This document shows positions 30,347 through 39,766 of a stretch of 64,000 bases of DNA, one piece after another. A model generated the notes under the pieces. It had not been told where the DNA came from and made no database searches. It saw nothing but the letters and a program-made list of their open reading frames with translations. Where the stretch lies: contig JADMJT010000021.1 in NCBI GenBank assembly GCA_018781585.1, forward strand, positions 1 through 64,000, read 5' to 3'. The position numbers were made by a program, and so were the translations under genes. Every line of letters begins with the position of its first letter. The first letter of the stretch is position 1. The stretch comes from Burkholderiales bacterium. Its GTDB lineage: Bacteria > Pseudomonadota > Gammaproteobacteria > Burkholderiales > Thiobacteraceae.

Positions 30347-30505
30347 CTCGCCCCCGCAATCGAATACCTTCGCAGTGGTGCGATCTGGCAAGCAAATAGG
30401 GCCGAATTACTTTTCGGGCTGAGCTTAGAACTTGTCGTGCCTGGAAATTAGCCAACCATGCGTGATTGCTATACGGCGCTGGCTACAGCAGCAATGACCT
30501 AAATG

Positions 30506-30533
30506 AAAAAGGGCTACCTTACGGTAACCCTTT
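30506..30533 (-). terminator. Rho-independent terminator downstream of tRNA-Arg
   Basis: Reverse strand AAAGGGTTACC-GTAA-GGTAGCCCTTTTT. Confidence 0.75.
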
Positions 30534-30541
30534 GGAACATC

Positions 30542-30618
30542 TGGCGCGCCCGAAGAGATTCGAACTCCTGACCCCTTGGTTCGTAGCCAAGTACTCTATC
30601 CAGCTGAGCTACGGGCGC
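30542..30618 (-). tRNA. tRNA-Arg (anticodon ACG)
   Basis: Reverse strand GCGCCCGTAGCTCAGCTGGATAGAGTACTTGGCTACGAACCAAGGGGTCAGGAGTTCGAATCTCTTCGGGCGCGCCA; full cloverleaf with encoded CCA. Confidence 0.96.
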
Positions 30619-30698
30619 ATTTGAAAAGAGGCGTGATTCTACTTGGAATTGCTTTTAATTTCTAGTCCTTGAGCTATGCAGGTGGACTAAAGCGTTCG

Positions 30699-30758
30699 CT
30701 CTCTCCGCCAAATACAAACGGGAGCCACAGGGCTCCCGTTTGTATTTGGCGGAGAGAG
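30699..30758. repeat. Near-perfect hairpin (28-bp arms, 4-nt loop) overlapping the tRNA-Ser 3' end
   Basis: ctctctccgccaaatacaaacgggagcc-acag-ggctcccgtttgtatttggcggagagag. Confidence 0.95.
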
Positions 30759-30840
30759 AGGGATTCGAACCCTCGATGCAGGTTTAAGCCCGCATACTCC
30801 CTTAGCAGGGGAGCGCCTTCGACCACTCGGCCATCTCTCC
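30747..30840 (-). tRNA. tRNA-Ser (anticodon GCT)
   Basis: Reverse strand GGAGAGATGGCCGAGTGGTCGAAGGCGCTCCCCTGCTAAGGGAGTATGCGGGCTTAAACCTGCATCGAGGGTTCGAATCCCTCTCTCTCCGCCA; long variable arm typical of tRNA-Ser. Confidence 0.96.
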
Positions 30841-30897
30841 GAAAGGGCGCAAGGATACTAGCGAATCCTTGTCCCGGTCAAACTCAATTGGCTTATT

Positions 30898-32124
30898 TTA
30901 CGCCGCTTGGTCCAGGTTGAACGCCTTGTGTAGCACCCGTACGGCCAACTCCAGATATTTTTCGTCAATCACGACCGAAATTTTGATTTCGGAGGTGGAG
31001 ATCATTTGGATATTGATGCCTTCGGCAGCGAGGGTTTTGAACATATTGGAGGCGATGCCAGAGTGAGAGCGCATGCCCACGCCCACCAGGGAGACTTTCG
31101 TGGCCTTGTCGTCGCCTTTGATTTCGCGTGCGCCGATCGTGCCTTGCACGATTTTCAATATCCCCATCGCGCGCGTAAAGTCGTTGCGATGCACGGTGAA
31201 GGTAAAATCGGTAGTGGTGCCGTCGGCGCCGACGTTTTGGATGATCATGTCAACGTCGATGTTGGCGTCTGCCACGGGCCCCAGGATTGCGTAGGCGATG
31301 CCGGGGCGGTCGGGCACGCCGAGCACGGTGATTTTCGCTTCGTCGCGGTTGAAGGCGATACCGGAGATGATGGGTTGTTCCATGGCGTCTTCCTCAAATG
31401 TGATGAGCGTGCCTTCGCCTTCTTCCTCGAAGCTAGAGAGCACGCGCAACTTAACTTTATATTTGCCGGCGAATTCCACCGAGCGGATTTGCAGTACTTT
31501 GGAGCCTAGGCTCGCCATCTCCAGCATTTCTTCGAAGGTGATGGTTTTGAGCTTGCGCGCCTCGGGCACGATGCGCGGGTCGGTGGTGTAGACACCGTCC
31601 ACGTCGGTGTAGATTTGGCATTCGTCCGCTTTGAGCGCGGCGGCGAGCGCCACACCGGTGGTATCCGAGCCACCGCGGCCGAGCGTGGTGATGTTGCCCT
31701 TTTCATCCACGCCTTGGAAGCCGGCAACCACGACCACATGGCCGGCATTGAGATCGCGTCGCAGATTTTCTTCGTCGATGGATAATATGCGCGCCTTGGT
31801 ATGGGCGGTATCTGTGAGAATACGCACCTGCGCGCCGGTGTAGCTCTTGGCCTTGAGCCCCATTTCCATTAAGGCCATGGAGAGCAGTGCGATGGTGACT
31901 TGCTCGCCGGTGGCGACCAATACATCCATTTCACGCGGGTCAGGATGCGATTGGATTTCATTCGCCAAGGCAATCAGGCGATTGGTCTCGCCGGTCATGG
32001 CGGAGACCACCACCACCACTTGATGTCCTTGCGCCTTGAAGCGGGCAACCCGTTGGGCGACATTTTTGATGCGCTCGATGGAGCCTACCGAGGTGCCGCC
32101 GTATTTCTGTACGATCAGAGCCAT
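30898..32124 (-). CDS. lysC: Aspartokinase
   Basis: [50 protein letters not shown]...[38 protein letters not shown]. Confidence 0.97.
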   Translation of the reverse strand: MALIVQKYGGTSVGSIERIKNVAQRVARFKAQGHQVVVVVSAMTGETNRLIALANEIQSHPDPREMDVLVATGEQVTIALLSMALMEMGLKAKSYTGAQVRILTDTAHTKARILSIDEENLRRDLNAGHVVVVAGFQGVDEKGNITTLGRGGSDTTGVALAAALKADECQIYTDVDGVYTTDPRIVPEARKLKTITFEEMLEMASLGSKVLQIRSVEFAGKYKVKLRVLSSFEEEGEGTLITFEEDAMEQPIISGIAFNRDEAKITVLGVPDRPGIAYAILGPVADANIDVDMIIQNVGADGTTTDFTFTVHRNDFTRAMGILKIVQGTIGAREIKGDDKATKVSLVGVGMRSHSGIASNMFKTLAAEGINIQMISTSEIKISVVIDEKYLELAVRVLHKAFNLDQAA

Positions 32125-32256
32125 GCACGTTCCAAAAAAACTGAAATTATACCGAAATTACCGCTTTCTAGGTTCGCGGGGTGTGCCGGGCGTGGCGGAA
32201 CCTGGAGTGGATGGGTAGAAGATGGCCCGATGCGCTTACGAGGCTGGGCCAGTAGA

Positions 32257-33603
32257 TTATTTGGCGATCATGCCCGCCCATTCAATGGCGGCGATATGCG
32301 CGCGGCTGGCGGCGGTAAGATCAATTTCCAGTTCGGCGCAGAGGTGCTCTGCTTGGGCGAGATTGTTGGATTCGAAGGCCAACGCGAGGTCAAAATAGGG
32401 GGCGTATTTGCCTTCATGCTGGCTGATCGCTTGGCCGATTTCCTTAGGTAGATTCAGGCGAGAAAGGGCTTGTTCGATCGAAACGCCCATCAGCGCGTCG
32501 AGTAAGGAAAACACACCAACTACGAATAGGGAGTTTGCCTCTTTCTCAGGCAGTTTCATTTGGCCTAATAATTCAGTCAGGCGGCCGCGGATGATGGCGG
32601 TGTTGAGCAGTACACGCTGCGCGGCAGATAGGTCAATGCCGGCGTAAACCAGTAGCGACAGCCAACGCCACAGGAAATCGTAGCCCAGCAGCATGATCGC
32701 GTTTTTGATCGAGGAGACTTTGTATTGCAAGCCAATGCCGACCGAGTTGATATAACACAGCAAGCTGTAGCAGAGCGCGACATCATGTTTGAAGGCATCT
32801 TCGATCTGGGCCACGTCTGCCTTGTTCATCACCATATTGAAAATATCGACTACTCGTATGCGCGCTGGATCAACGCGATGGTTGACCAGTGTCTCGGGTT
32901 TGGCGAAGTAATTACCTTGAAATAAATCAAAGCAGAAGGCTTTGCAAGCATCAAAATCGCTACGCGTGTTGACGTTGCGCACCAGCCGCAGCAGGCCATG
33001 CGGTTTGACCGCGCGATCGAGTTTGGCAATATCTTGAATATTTTGAAGCGCTAAGTCGTAAACGACATAATTCGCAACGCTGGCCACATTGCTCAGATCA
33101 TCCCCACCGCTATGACAGGTATAGGCTAGGTTGAATCCTTGTTTCAACAGTTGCGCGCAACGGGCATTTTCCTTAGCAGAAACAAGATACGCGGCCGGGT
33201 ATGCAAGAATAAATTTGTCCCTTGGTAGCAGCTCGACAATATCGCTATCGAGCGATTGCTGAGGAAACGTCACCCAAGCGAGCCGATCGCCCATGGCTTC
33301 GGCTACGCCAAATGTATTTAAGGTGTTAACGATCAAGCGCGCGTTGGACACGGCGGTCTCCGGTGCGGCTTCGGGTATCAAACCGGATTTACGCACCAGT
33401 AATTGAAAAGCACGCACTTTCTCTGTCGTGTCGAATATGGCTTGGCGTGCGAGGAATAAGTTGTCCTGGCGCGCCACAGCGATTGTGGAATCGTTTGCAG
33501 TGGCAGCTGCATGGGGTGTGGGTGTGGGGGCGGATTTGTCGCCAGTCGAAGTTGGCGTATCTGATTCGCGTCGAAAAGGTCGGGGGATGATATTCCAGCT
33601 CAT
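32257..33603 (-). CDS. HDOD domain protein with degenerate EAL-like N-terminus
   Basis: DNLFLARQAIFDTTEKVRAFQLLVRKSG (YuxH-like); HDOD region AFKHDVALCYSLLCYINSVGIGLQYKVSSIKNAIMLLGYDFLWRWL. Confidence 0.82.
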   Translation of the reverse strand: MSWNIIPRPFRRESDTPTSTGDKSAPTPTPHAAATANDSTIAVARQDNLFLARQAIFDTTEKVRAFQLLVRKSGLIPEAAPETAVSNARLIVNTLNTFGVAEAMGDRLAWVTFPQQSLDSDIVELLPRDKFILAYPAAYLVSAKENARCAQLLKQGFNLAYTCHSGGDDLSNVASVANYVVYDLALQNIQDIAKLDRAVKPHGLLRLVRNVNTRSDFDACKAFCFDLFQGNYFAKPETLVNHRVDPARIRVVDIFNMVMNKADVAQIEDAFKHDVALCYSLLCYINSVGIGLQYKVSSIKNAIMLLGYDFLWRWLSLLVYAGIDLSAAQRVLLNTAIIRGRLTELLGQMKLPEKEANSLFVVGVFSLLDALMGVSIEQALSRLNLPKEIGQAISQHEGKYAPYFDLALAFESNNLAQAEHLCAELEIDLTAASRAHIAAIEWAGMIAK

Positions 33604-33733
33604 GATTATCTAATTAATATTGTTGAATTTATGCATGACTCATTCTTAACGCCGCTTCCTCGAAAATCTTTAATTACATAAAATTTATAACCAGCCTATT
33701 TCAATGTCTAATTTGGTGCATAAATCAATCATA

Positions 33734-33750
33734 CGCACCAAAAATGTGCA
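33734..33750. promoter_or_regulatory. Candidate NtrC binding site upstream of amt
   Basis: CGCACCAAAAATGTGCA, close to the NtrC consensus TGCACCAAAATGGTGCA (GCAC-N7-GTGC); an extra half-site TTTGGTGCA lies at 33712-33720. Confidence 0.65.
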
Positions 33751-33813
33751 AATTATCAAAGTATCCGTATGCTTTAAATAATTAAAAATATATAGAACAA
33801 GTAGTTAAAAAAT

Positions 33814-33829
33814 TGGAATATAAATTGCT
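33814..33829 (+). promoter_or_regulatory. Candidate sigma54 -24/-12 promoter of amt
   Basis: TGGAATATAAATTGCT: GG-N10-GC spacing with TTGCT at -12. Confidence 0.7.
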
Positions 33830-33863
33830 TTAAGGCTTTGATTACATTTATCTGGGGTAAGCA

Positions 33864-35063
33864 ATGGAAACACTAAAAGTCGGAACGGATTCCTTATTTG
33901 TTTTGCTAGGGGCGATCATGGTGTTGGCCATGCATTCCGGCTTCGCATTTCTGGAGTTGGGTACGGTACGCCAAAAAAATCAGGTCAATGCCCTGGTCAA
34001 GATTTTGGTCGATTTCTCCGTATCAACCATAGCGTATTTCTTCATCGGTTATGGCATTGCTTACGGCGTGCATTTCATGACCGGCGCCGAAACCTTGGCG
34101 CAGAAAAATGGCTACGAGTTAGTAAAGTTTTTTTTCCTGCTCACTTTCGCGGCGGCAATTCCCGCCATCGTCTCAGGTGGCATCGCGGAGCGCGCCAGGT
34201 TCTATCCACAGTTGGTGGCGACCTTCATGTTAGTGGCCTTGGTGTATCCTTTTTTTGAAGGCATTGCGTGGAATAAAAACTTCGGTGTGCAGGCTTGGCT
34301 CAGCGCACAATTCGGCGCCGAGTTTCATGATTTTGCCGGTTCGGTGGTGGTCCATGCAGTGGGTGGCTGGGTCGGTCTGGCCGCAGTGTTATTGCTCGGT
34401 GCGCGTCACGGCCGTTATCGCAAAGATGGTGCGATGGCCGCGCACCCGCCTTCTAGCATTCCCTTCCTGGCGCTGGGCGCGTGGGTGCTGACAGTCGGCT
34501 GGTTCGGTTTCAATGTCATGTCGGCCCAATCGATCGATAAGATCAGCGGCCTGGTTGCCATCAACTCGCTGATGGCGATGGTGGGCGGCACGCTGGTCGC
34601 GCTGGTGGTAGGCAAAAACGATCCGGGTTTCGTGCACAACGGCCCGCTGGCGGGTCTAGTCGCCGTGTGCGCCGGCTCGGACATCATGCATCCGGTCGGT
34701 GCGCTGGTGACCGGCGGCGTCGCCGGTGGCCTGTTCGTCTACATGTTCACACTCACGCAAAACAAATGGAAAATCGACGATGTGCTCGGCGTGTGGCCGC
34801 TGCACGGCCTCTGCGGCGCATGGGGCGGCATCGCCGCCGGCATCTTCGGTGCGAAGGCGCTGGGCGGCTTGGGCGGGGTGAGTTTAGGCGCGCAATTGAT
34901 CGGCACCCTGTTCGGAATTGGTGTTGCATTGATCGGCGGCTTTGTGATTTATGGTGCGCTCAAAGCCCTGGTCGGCATTCGCCTGGACCGGGAAGCGGAG
35001 TTCATGGGCGCCGATTTGGCCATCCACAAAATCTCGTCGACACCGGAAAGAGAATCAGCTTAG
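33864..35063 (+). CDS. amt: Ammonium transporter
   Basis: LGAIMVLAMHSGFAFLELGTVRQKNQVNALVKILVDFSVSTIAYFFIGYG...HDFAGSVVVHAVGGWVGLAAVLLLGARHGRY...WPLHGLCGAWGGIAAGIFG. Confidence 0.95.
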   Translation: METLKVGTDSLFVLLGAIMVLAMHSGFAFLELGTVRQKNQVNALVKILVDFSVSTIAYFFIGYGIAYGVHFMTGAETLAQKNGYELVKFFFLLTFAAAIPAIVSGGIAERARFYPQLVATFMLVALVYPFFEGIAWNKNFGVQAWLSAQFGAEFHDFAGSVVVHAVGGWVGLAAVLLLGARHGRYRKDGAMAAHPPSSIPFLALGAWVLTVGWFGFNVMSAQSIDKISGLVAINSLMAMVGGTLVALVVGKNDPGFVHNGPLAGLVAVCAGSDIMHPVGALVTGGVAGGLFVYMFTLTQNKWKIDDVLGVWPLHGLCGAWGGIAAGIFGAKALGGLGGVSLGAQLIGTLFGIGVALIGGFVIYGALKALVGIRLDREAEFMGADLAIHKISSTPERESA

Positions 35064-35142
35064 AAAGGTAGGATTCTGGATTCAGGCGCGGGATTCAGGC
35101 GAAGGCAGGTATCTGGTTTTTCCTGACTCTGATTCTTAAATC

Positions 35143-35691
35143 CTAGCTCCTCGGTTGCCACAGCACATCCGGCACACCTAATTCCTTGCTGATCGCACGA
35201 CACATCACGAACAGTAAATCGGAGAGGCGGTTGAGATACTTCAGCGCGGCGGGGGAGATGGGTTCTTGTTGATTGAGCGCAACCAAGCGCCGCTCCGCGC
35301 GGCGGCACACCGCGCGCGCCACATGACACAGCGCCGTTGGGCGTGAGCCGCCCGGCAGAATAAACTCCTTTAACGGCAACAGCGCGTCATTCATCGCATC
35401 CAACGCTTGCTCTAGCTGCGCCACCATCGCATCGCTTATTCGTACATAGTTTGGGATCGACAGTTCACCGCCGAGCTCAAATAGTTCGTGCTGGATACGG
35501 ATTAGGGTGATGCGCATGGAATCCGGCAAGGTGCTTTCCGTCAGCAGCAGGCCAAGCTGGCTATTCAGCTCGTCAATGTCGCCAATGGTTTCGATGCGCG
35601 CGCTATTTTTTGTCACGCGTATGCCATCTCCCAAGCCGGTGCTGCCGTCGTCGCCGGTCTTGGTATAAATCTTGGAAAGGCGGTGACCCAT
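35143..35691 (-). CDS. Cob(I)alamin adenosyltransferase, PduO type
   Basis: MGHRLSKIYTKTGDDGSTGLGDGIRVTKNSARIETIGDIDELNSQLGLLL...FILPGGSRPTALCHVARAVCRRAERRLVAL. Confidence 0.94.
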   Translation of the reverse strand: MGHRLSKIYTKTGDDGSTGLGDGIRVTKNSARIETIGDIDELNSQLGLLLTESTLPDSMRITLIRIQHELFELGGELSIPNYVRISDAMVAQLEQALDAMNDALLPLKEFILPGGSRPTALCHVARAVCRRAERRLVALNQQEPISPAALKYLNRLSDLLFVMCRAISKELGVPDVLWQPRS

Positions 35692-35777
35692 GATTTGCTC
35701 GCTTTGAAATAGATGCAGCGAGGATATCATTTTCCCCTCGAGCAAGCTGGCCTGAGCGGCACAGCGTTCACAGCGGC

Positions 35778-36113
35778 TTATTTATCTTTTTCGGCAGGGG
35801 CGGATGGGATGGCGCAGGGCAAGGCGCGTTCATCCGTGCGGCGATCGGCTAGGATGCGCAGTTGGTTGCTGCGGGCGAATTCCATGACATATTCATAAGC
35901 TGAGGGGTTGCTCTGTTCGAGGCAACGCGCCACTACCAGGCACTTCTCGCCATCAATCAAGCAGGGCTGCACGCTGACGGAATAGTGCAAGCGGTGGTTT
36001 GCATCAAAACTCGCCAGCGTGGACGAAATGCGCTCGACCCAGTCGGTCGGGCGGAGTTTTTTCCCGTCTTCCTGTACGCCTGAAATGATGAAATGATCTG
36101 TAGGTAAGGGCAT
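35778..36113 (-). CDS. Hypothetical protein
   Basis: 111-aa ORF in the orientation of the hyf-like operon. Confidence 0.5.
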   Translation of the reverse strand: MPLPTDHFIISGVQEDGKKLRPTDWVERISSTLASFDANHRLHYSVSVQPCLIDGEKCLVVARCLEQSNPSAYEYVMEFARSNQLRILADRRTDERALPCAIPSAPAEKDK

Positions 36114-36244
36114 CTGCGGCTCCTTTCAGAAGAAAATTGGTCCGCGTGATGTATTTCGACACCCTAGGCTATTTCTTTAGTTGGCATAAATGAAATCTAT
36201 GGAAATAAAGCTCATTCCTAGGCATAGAGGGAACCTCGGGCTAT

Positions 36245-36754
36245 TTAACGCGCGCTGATTGCGGCCAAGATGCCTTGCATGATGGCGATGGGGGTGGGCG
36301 GGCAGCCGGGTACCGCGACATCTACCGGGATAACATTCGACACGCGGCCGCAGCTTGCATAGCTCTCACCGAAAATGCCGCCGGTGCAGCCGCAGTCGCC
36401 GATGGCGACCACGAATTTGGGTTCGGGCGTCGCATCAAAGGTGCGCTTAAGCGCGACTTCCATATGCTTGGCGACCGGGCCGGTCACCAGCAGCATGTCG
36501 GCGTGGCGCGGGCTGGCGGTGAATTTGATGCCGAGCCCTTCGATGTTGTAGTAAGGATTATTCAGCGCGTGGATTTCCAATTCGCAGCCGTTGCACGAAC
36601 CGGCATCGACATGGCGGATGGAGAGCGCTTGCCCAAACACGTGCAAAATTTCCGCTTGTAGGCCTTGCGCGGCGGTTCTAAGGGCGTCATCGGCGACGGG
36701 ATGCGGCTCGGTCTTGATGCCGGTTTTCAGAATTTGTTTCAGGATTTGGTACAT
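36245..36754 (-). CDS. NuoB/HyfI-like [4Fe-4S] small subunit
   Basis: HVDAGSCNGCELEIHALNNPYYNIEGLGIKFTASPRHADMLLVTGPV...IGDCGCTGGIFGESYASCG...VPGCPPTPIAIMQGIL. Confidence 0.93.
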   Translation of the reverse strand: MYQILKQILKTGIKTEPHPVADDALRTAAQGLQAEILHVFGQALSIRHVDAGSCNGCELEIHALNNPYYNIEGLGIKFTASPRHADMLLVTGPVAKHMEVALKRTFDATPEPKFVVAIGDCGCTGGIFGESYASCGRVSNVIPVDVAVPGCPPTPIAIMQGILAAISAR

Positions 36755-36756
36755 GG

Positions 36757-38304
36757 CTACAAGTCCTGTCCGGTATAGCTCAAGTTGAACGATTTATTGA
36801 TCAAGGGAAAATCGGGCACGATATTGCCGATCACCGCGTGTTCCAACACGGGCCAGTTTTGCCATGAGGGATCATGCGGATGCATGCGCGCAATGCGATT
36901 GTCGGCGCCAACCTGCAAGCCGATCAACACCTCGCCGCGCCAGCCTTCCACCATACCGATACCGTATGCGCCTGCCGGTGCGGATGGCACGGGTGCGGTA
37001 AGCGGGCCTTCAGTTAGCTTATCCAGGATCAGCCGCGTCAGGCGCAGCGATTCCAACACTTCCTCGACGCGCACGATGGCGCGCGCCGCCACGTCGCCGT
37101 TGCGATGGGTGGCCATGCGCACATCCAATTCGTTGTAGGGCGCGCACGGATATTGCGCACGCAGATCCCAGGCTTGGCCGCTGGCGCGGCCGGGCAGGCC
37201 GGTCAGCCCCAGCTTGGCGGCGCGATCGGGCGAGACGCGTCCGGTGGTCAAGAAGCGGTCTTGCAACCCGGCGTGCTCGTCATAGATGGCGCGCAGCGTG
37301 CCGATTTCCTGCTCCAACTTTTCCGTTTCCGCCAACAAGCGCGCCTTGCCTTGCGGCGGTAGATCGCAGGCCACGCCGCCGGGGATAATGCGATCCATCA
37401 GATAGCGGTGGCCAAACAATGCGCCGTTGGCGCGCAGCACGTCTTCTTTCAAAATCCAGAACTGCGCGAAGCCGAAGGACAGCGCCACATCGTTGCCGAG
37501 ATAGCCCAAGTCGCCCAAGTGATTGTGAATGCGCTCGCGCTCCAGCAACAAGGCGCGCAGTAGCAAAGCACGCGGCGGCGGCGTAACGCCGGTCATGCTC
37601 TCCAGCGCCATGGCATAGGCCCAGGCATAGGCGCAAGTGGCGTCGCCGGAAACCCGGCCGGCGAGCTTGGCGCCCTGCAAGGCATCCATGGTCTCGGCCA
37701 GTTTTTCGATGCCTTTGTGCTTGTAGCCGAGGCGTTCTTCCAAACGCAGCACGCGTTCGCCCACGATCGAAAAACGGAAGTGGCCGGGTTCGATGGTGCC
37801 CGCATGCACCGGCCCCACGGGGATTTCATGCACGCCGTCGCCGAGCACGGGGATGAAGGGATAGGCGTCGAGCCCAGTGGCCATCTTCTGCGTAAAGTCG
37901 AATTCTTTGCGAAGGGGAAACTGCCCCTCAGGCCAGCAACCATGCCGTATCCATTTACGCTGATCCACCGCATCTTTTGCGCATAGTCCGAGCATGTCGT
38001 AAGCGGCGCGCTGCATGCGCTCGGCCGGCGGAAAGATCGCGCTGATATCCGGATAGGCGGGCTGATTCGCGTCGAGCGCAAGGCTCAGCATCAACAAGCC
38101 TGGATGCGTGGCGAGCGCGACGTGTAGCGCAAAACCCTGTCCGTTTGCACGTTCGTCACTGCCCCACAGGGCGAGCAAGCGTCCGCCGCTCTCGCGCACT
38201 TGTGCGCACACGGGCTGTAAACGGTCGGCGCCGATTTGCGCGCGCCAGGCGGGGATCGCACCGGCTAGTGCATGAAATTCAATGTTTAAGTCTTCAAGTT
38301 GCAT
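36757..38304 (-). CDS. HyfG/NuoCD-like large subunit lacking Ni-ligand cysteines
   Basis: Fused NuoC-like and NuoD-like domains; L1 site reads RVSGDATCAY (no CxxC) and L2 reads HDPSWQNWPVLEHAVIGNIVPDFPLINKSFNLSYTGQDL (no DPCxxC). Confidence 0.9.
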   Translation of the reverse strand: MQLEDLNIEFHALAGAIPAWRAQIGADRLQPVCAQVRESGGRLLALWGSDERANGQGFALHVALATHPGLLMLSLALDANQPAYPDISAIFPPAERMQRAAYDMLGLCAKDAVDQRKWIRHGCWPEGQFPLRKEFDFTQKMATGLDAYPFIPVLGDGVHEIPVGPVHAGTIEPGHFRFSIVGERVLRLEERLGYKHKGIEKLAETMDALQGAKLAGRVSGDATCAYAWAYAMALESMTGVTPPPRALLLRALLLERERIHNHLGDLGYLGNDVALSFGFAQFWILKEDVLRANGALFGHRYLMDRIIPGGVACDLPPQGKARLLAETEKLEQEIGTLRAIYDEHAGLQDRFLTTGRVSPDRAAKLGLTGLPGRASGQAWDLRAQYPCAPYNELDVRMATHRNGDVAARAIVRVEEVLESLRLTRLILDKLTEGPLTAPVPSAPAGAYGIGMVEGWRGEVLIGLQVGADNRIARMHPHDPSWQNWPVLEHAVIGNIVPDFPLINKSFNLSYTGQDL

Positions 38305-38313
38305 GATTCAGAC

Positions 38314-39765
38314 TCATTTCCCAAGCAGCGCCGCAGCTTGCTGATACCAGCCGGCAAGATACGGTGGAATGAACAGCCCGAGCAACAACACCAGGGCTAG
38401 GTGCACAAACACCGGCACCAGCGCGGGCGGGTGCGGCAGACGCGGCAAATCAGTTTCGCCGAACACCATCGGCTGCACTTTGGCGAAAATCGACGCGAAG
38501 GCCACGCCCAGCGCCAATAATAAAATCGGTGTCGCCCACGGATGGCTATGCATGGCGGTGGTCAGAATCAAAAATTCGCTGGCGAAGACGCCGAACGGTG
38601 GCATGCCGAGAATTGCCAGCGTGCCCAGCATCAGGCCCCAACCGATGGTGGGGCTTTGTTTGATCAAGCCGCGAATATTTTCCATGAGCTGCGTGCCGGT
38701 GGTTTGCGTGGCATGACCGACGGCGAAGAAGATCGCGGATTTAGTCAGCGAGTGCACCGTCATGTGTAACAGGCCGGCGAAAGTAGCCACCGCGCCGCCC
38801 ATGCCGAAGGCGAACGTGACCAAGCCCATGTGTTCAATCGAGGAGTAAGCGAACATGCGCTTCACGTCTTTTTGCCGTGACAGGAAAAAAGCCGCCACGA
38901 CGACCGACAGCAGGCCGAAGCCCATCATCAAATTGCCCGCGAAATTTGTACCGAGTGCGCCATCGGCCAACACCTTGCTACGCACCACGGCGTATAGCGC
39001 CACGTTCAACAACAGACCGGAGAGTACCGCCGAAACCGGCGTCGGGCCTTCGGCATGGGCGTCCGGCAGCCAGTTGTGCAGTGGCGCTAAGCCGACCTTG
39101 GTGCCATAGCCCACCAATAGAAACACGAAGGCGAGTGACAGCACGGTTGGTTCGAGTTGGGTTTTTACCGCGTTTAAATGCGTCCACAACAGCGAGTCGC
39201 CCCCCGGCCCCAGTACACGCTCCGCTGCGAAGTAAAGCAGGATGGTGCCGAACAGCGCCTGTGCGATGCCCACACCGCACAGAATAAAATATTTCCATGC
39301 CGCTTCGAGACTAGCCGGGGTGCGATACAAGCTCACCAGCAGTACCGTGGTCAGTGTCGCCGCTTCCATCGCCACCCACATGATGCCCATATTGTTGGTG
39401 GTGAGCGCGAGCAGCATGGTGAAGGTAAATAGCTGATACATGCTGTGATACAGCCGCAGCATATTGATGGTGAGCCTGCCGTGATGTTGCTCGATGCGCA
39501 TATAAGGGCGCGAGAAGAGCGAAGTGGTAAAGGCCACGAAGGCAGTCAGCGCCACCAGAAACACATTGAAGGAATCGATAAAAAATTGCTCATCGAAAGC
39601 CGTGATCGGGCCATCATTGATAATGCGCGTGGTCAATACCGCCGCAGCGATAAAGGTGGCGAAGCTGAACACCGCATTCACCTCGGGCGCGAAGCGACGG
39701 CAGCCCACTGTCGCGAGAAAAATTCCGCCAAACAAGGGCATGCCTAAGAGCCAGAGAATTTCCAC
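38314..39765 (-). CDS. HyfF-like proton-translocating antiporter subunit (GTG start)
   Basis: LLVGYGTKVGLAPLHNWLPDAHAEGPTPVSAVLSGLLLNVALYAVVR; the ORF track starts at 39942 but the GTG at 39765 fits the adjacent gene end. Confidence 0.9.
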   Translation of the reverse strand: MEILWLLGMPLFGGIFLATVGCRRFAPEVNAVFSFATFIAAAVLTTRIINDGPITAFDEQFFIDSFNVFLVALTAFVAFTTSLFSRPYMRIEQHHGRLTINMLRLYHSMYQLFTFTMLLALTTNNMGIMWVAMEAATLTTVLLVSLYRTPASLEAAWKYFILCGVGIAQALFGTILLYFAAERVLGPGGDSLLWTHLNAVKTQLEPTVLSLAFVFLLVGYGTKVGLAPLHNWLPDAHAEGPTPVSAVLSGLLLNVALYAVVRSKVLADGALGTNFAGNLMMGFGLLSVVVAAFFLSRQKDVKRMFAYSSIEHMGLVTFAFGMGGAVATFAGLLHMTVHSLTKSAIFFAVGHATQTTGTQLMENIRGLIKQSPTIGWGLMLGTLAILGMPPFGVFASEFLILTTAMHSHPWATPILLLALGVAFASIFAKVQPMVFGETDLPRLPHPPALVPVFVHLALVLLLGLFIPPYLAGWYQQAAALLGK

Positions 39766-39766
39766 T

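Noticed and set aside
35070-35105. Short direct repeats ggattcaggcg downstream of amt as a CRISPR-like array
   Set aside because: Only two 11-bp copies with a 2-bp spacer; no array structure or cas genes in the window.
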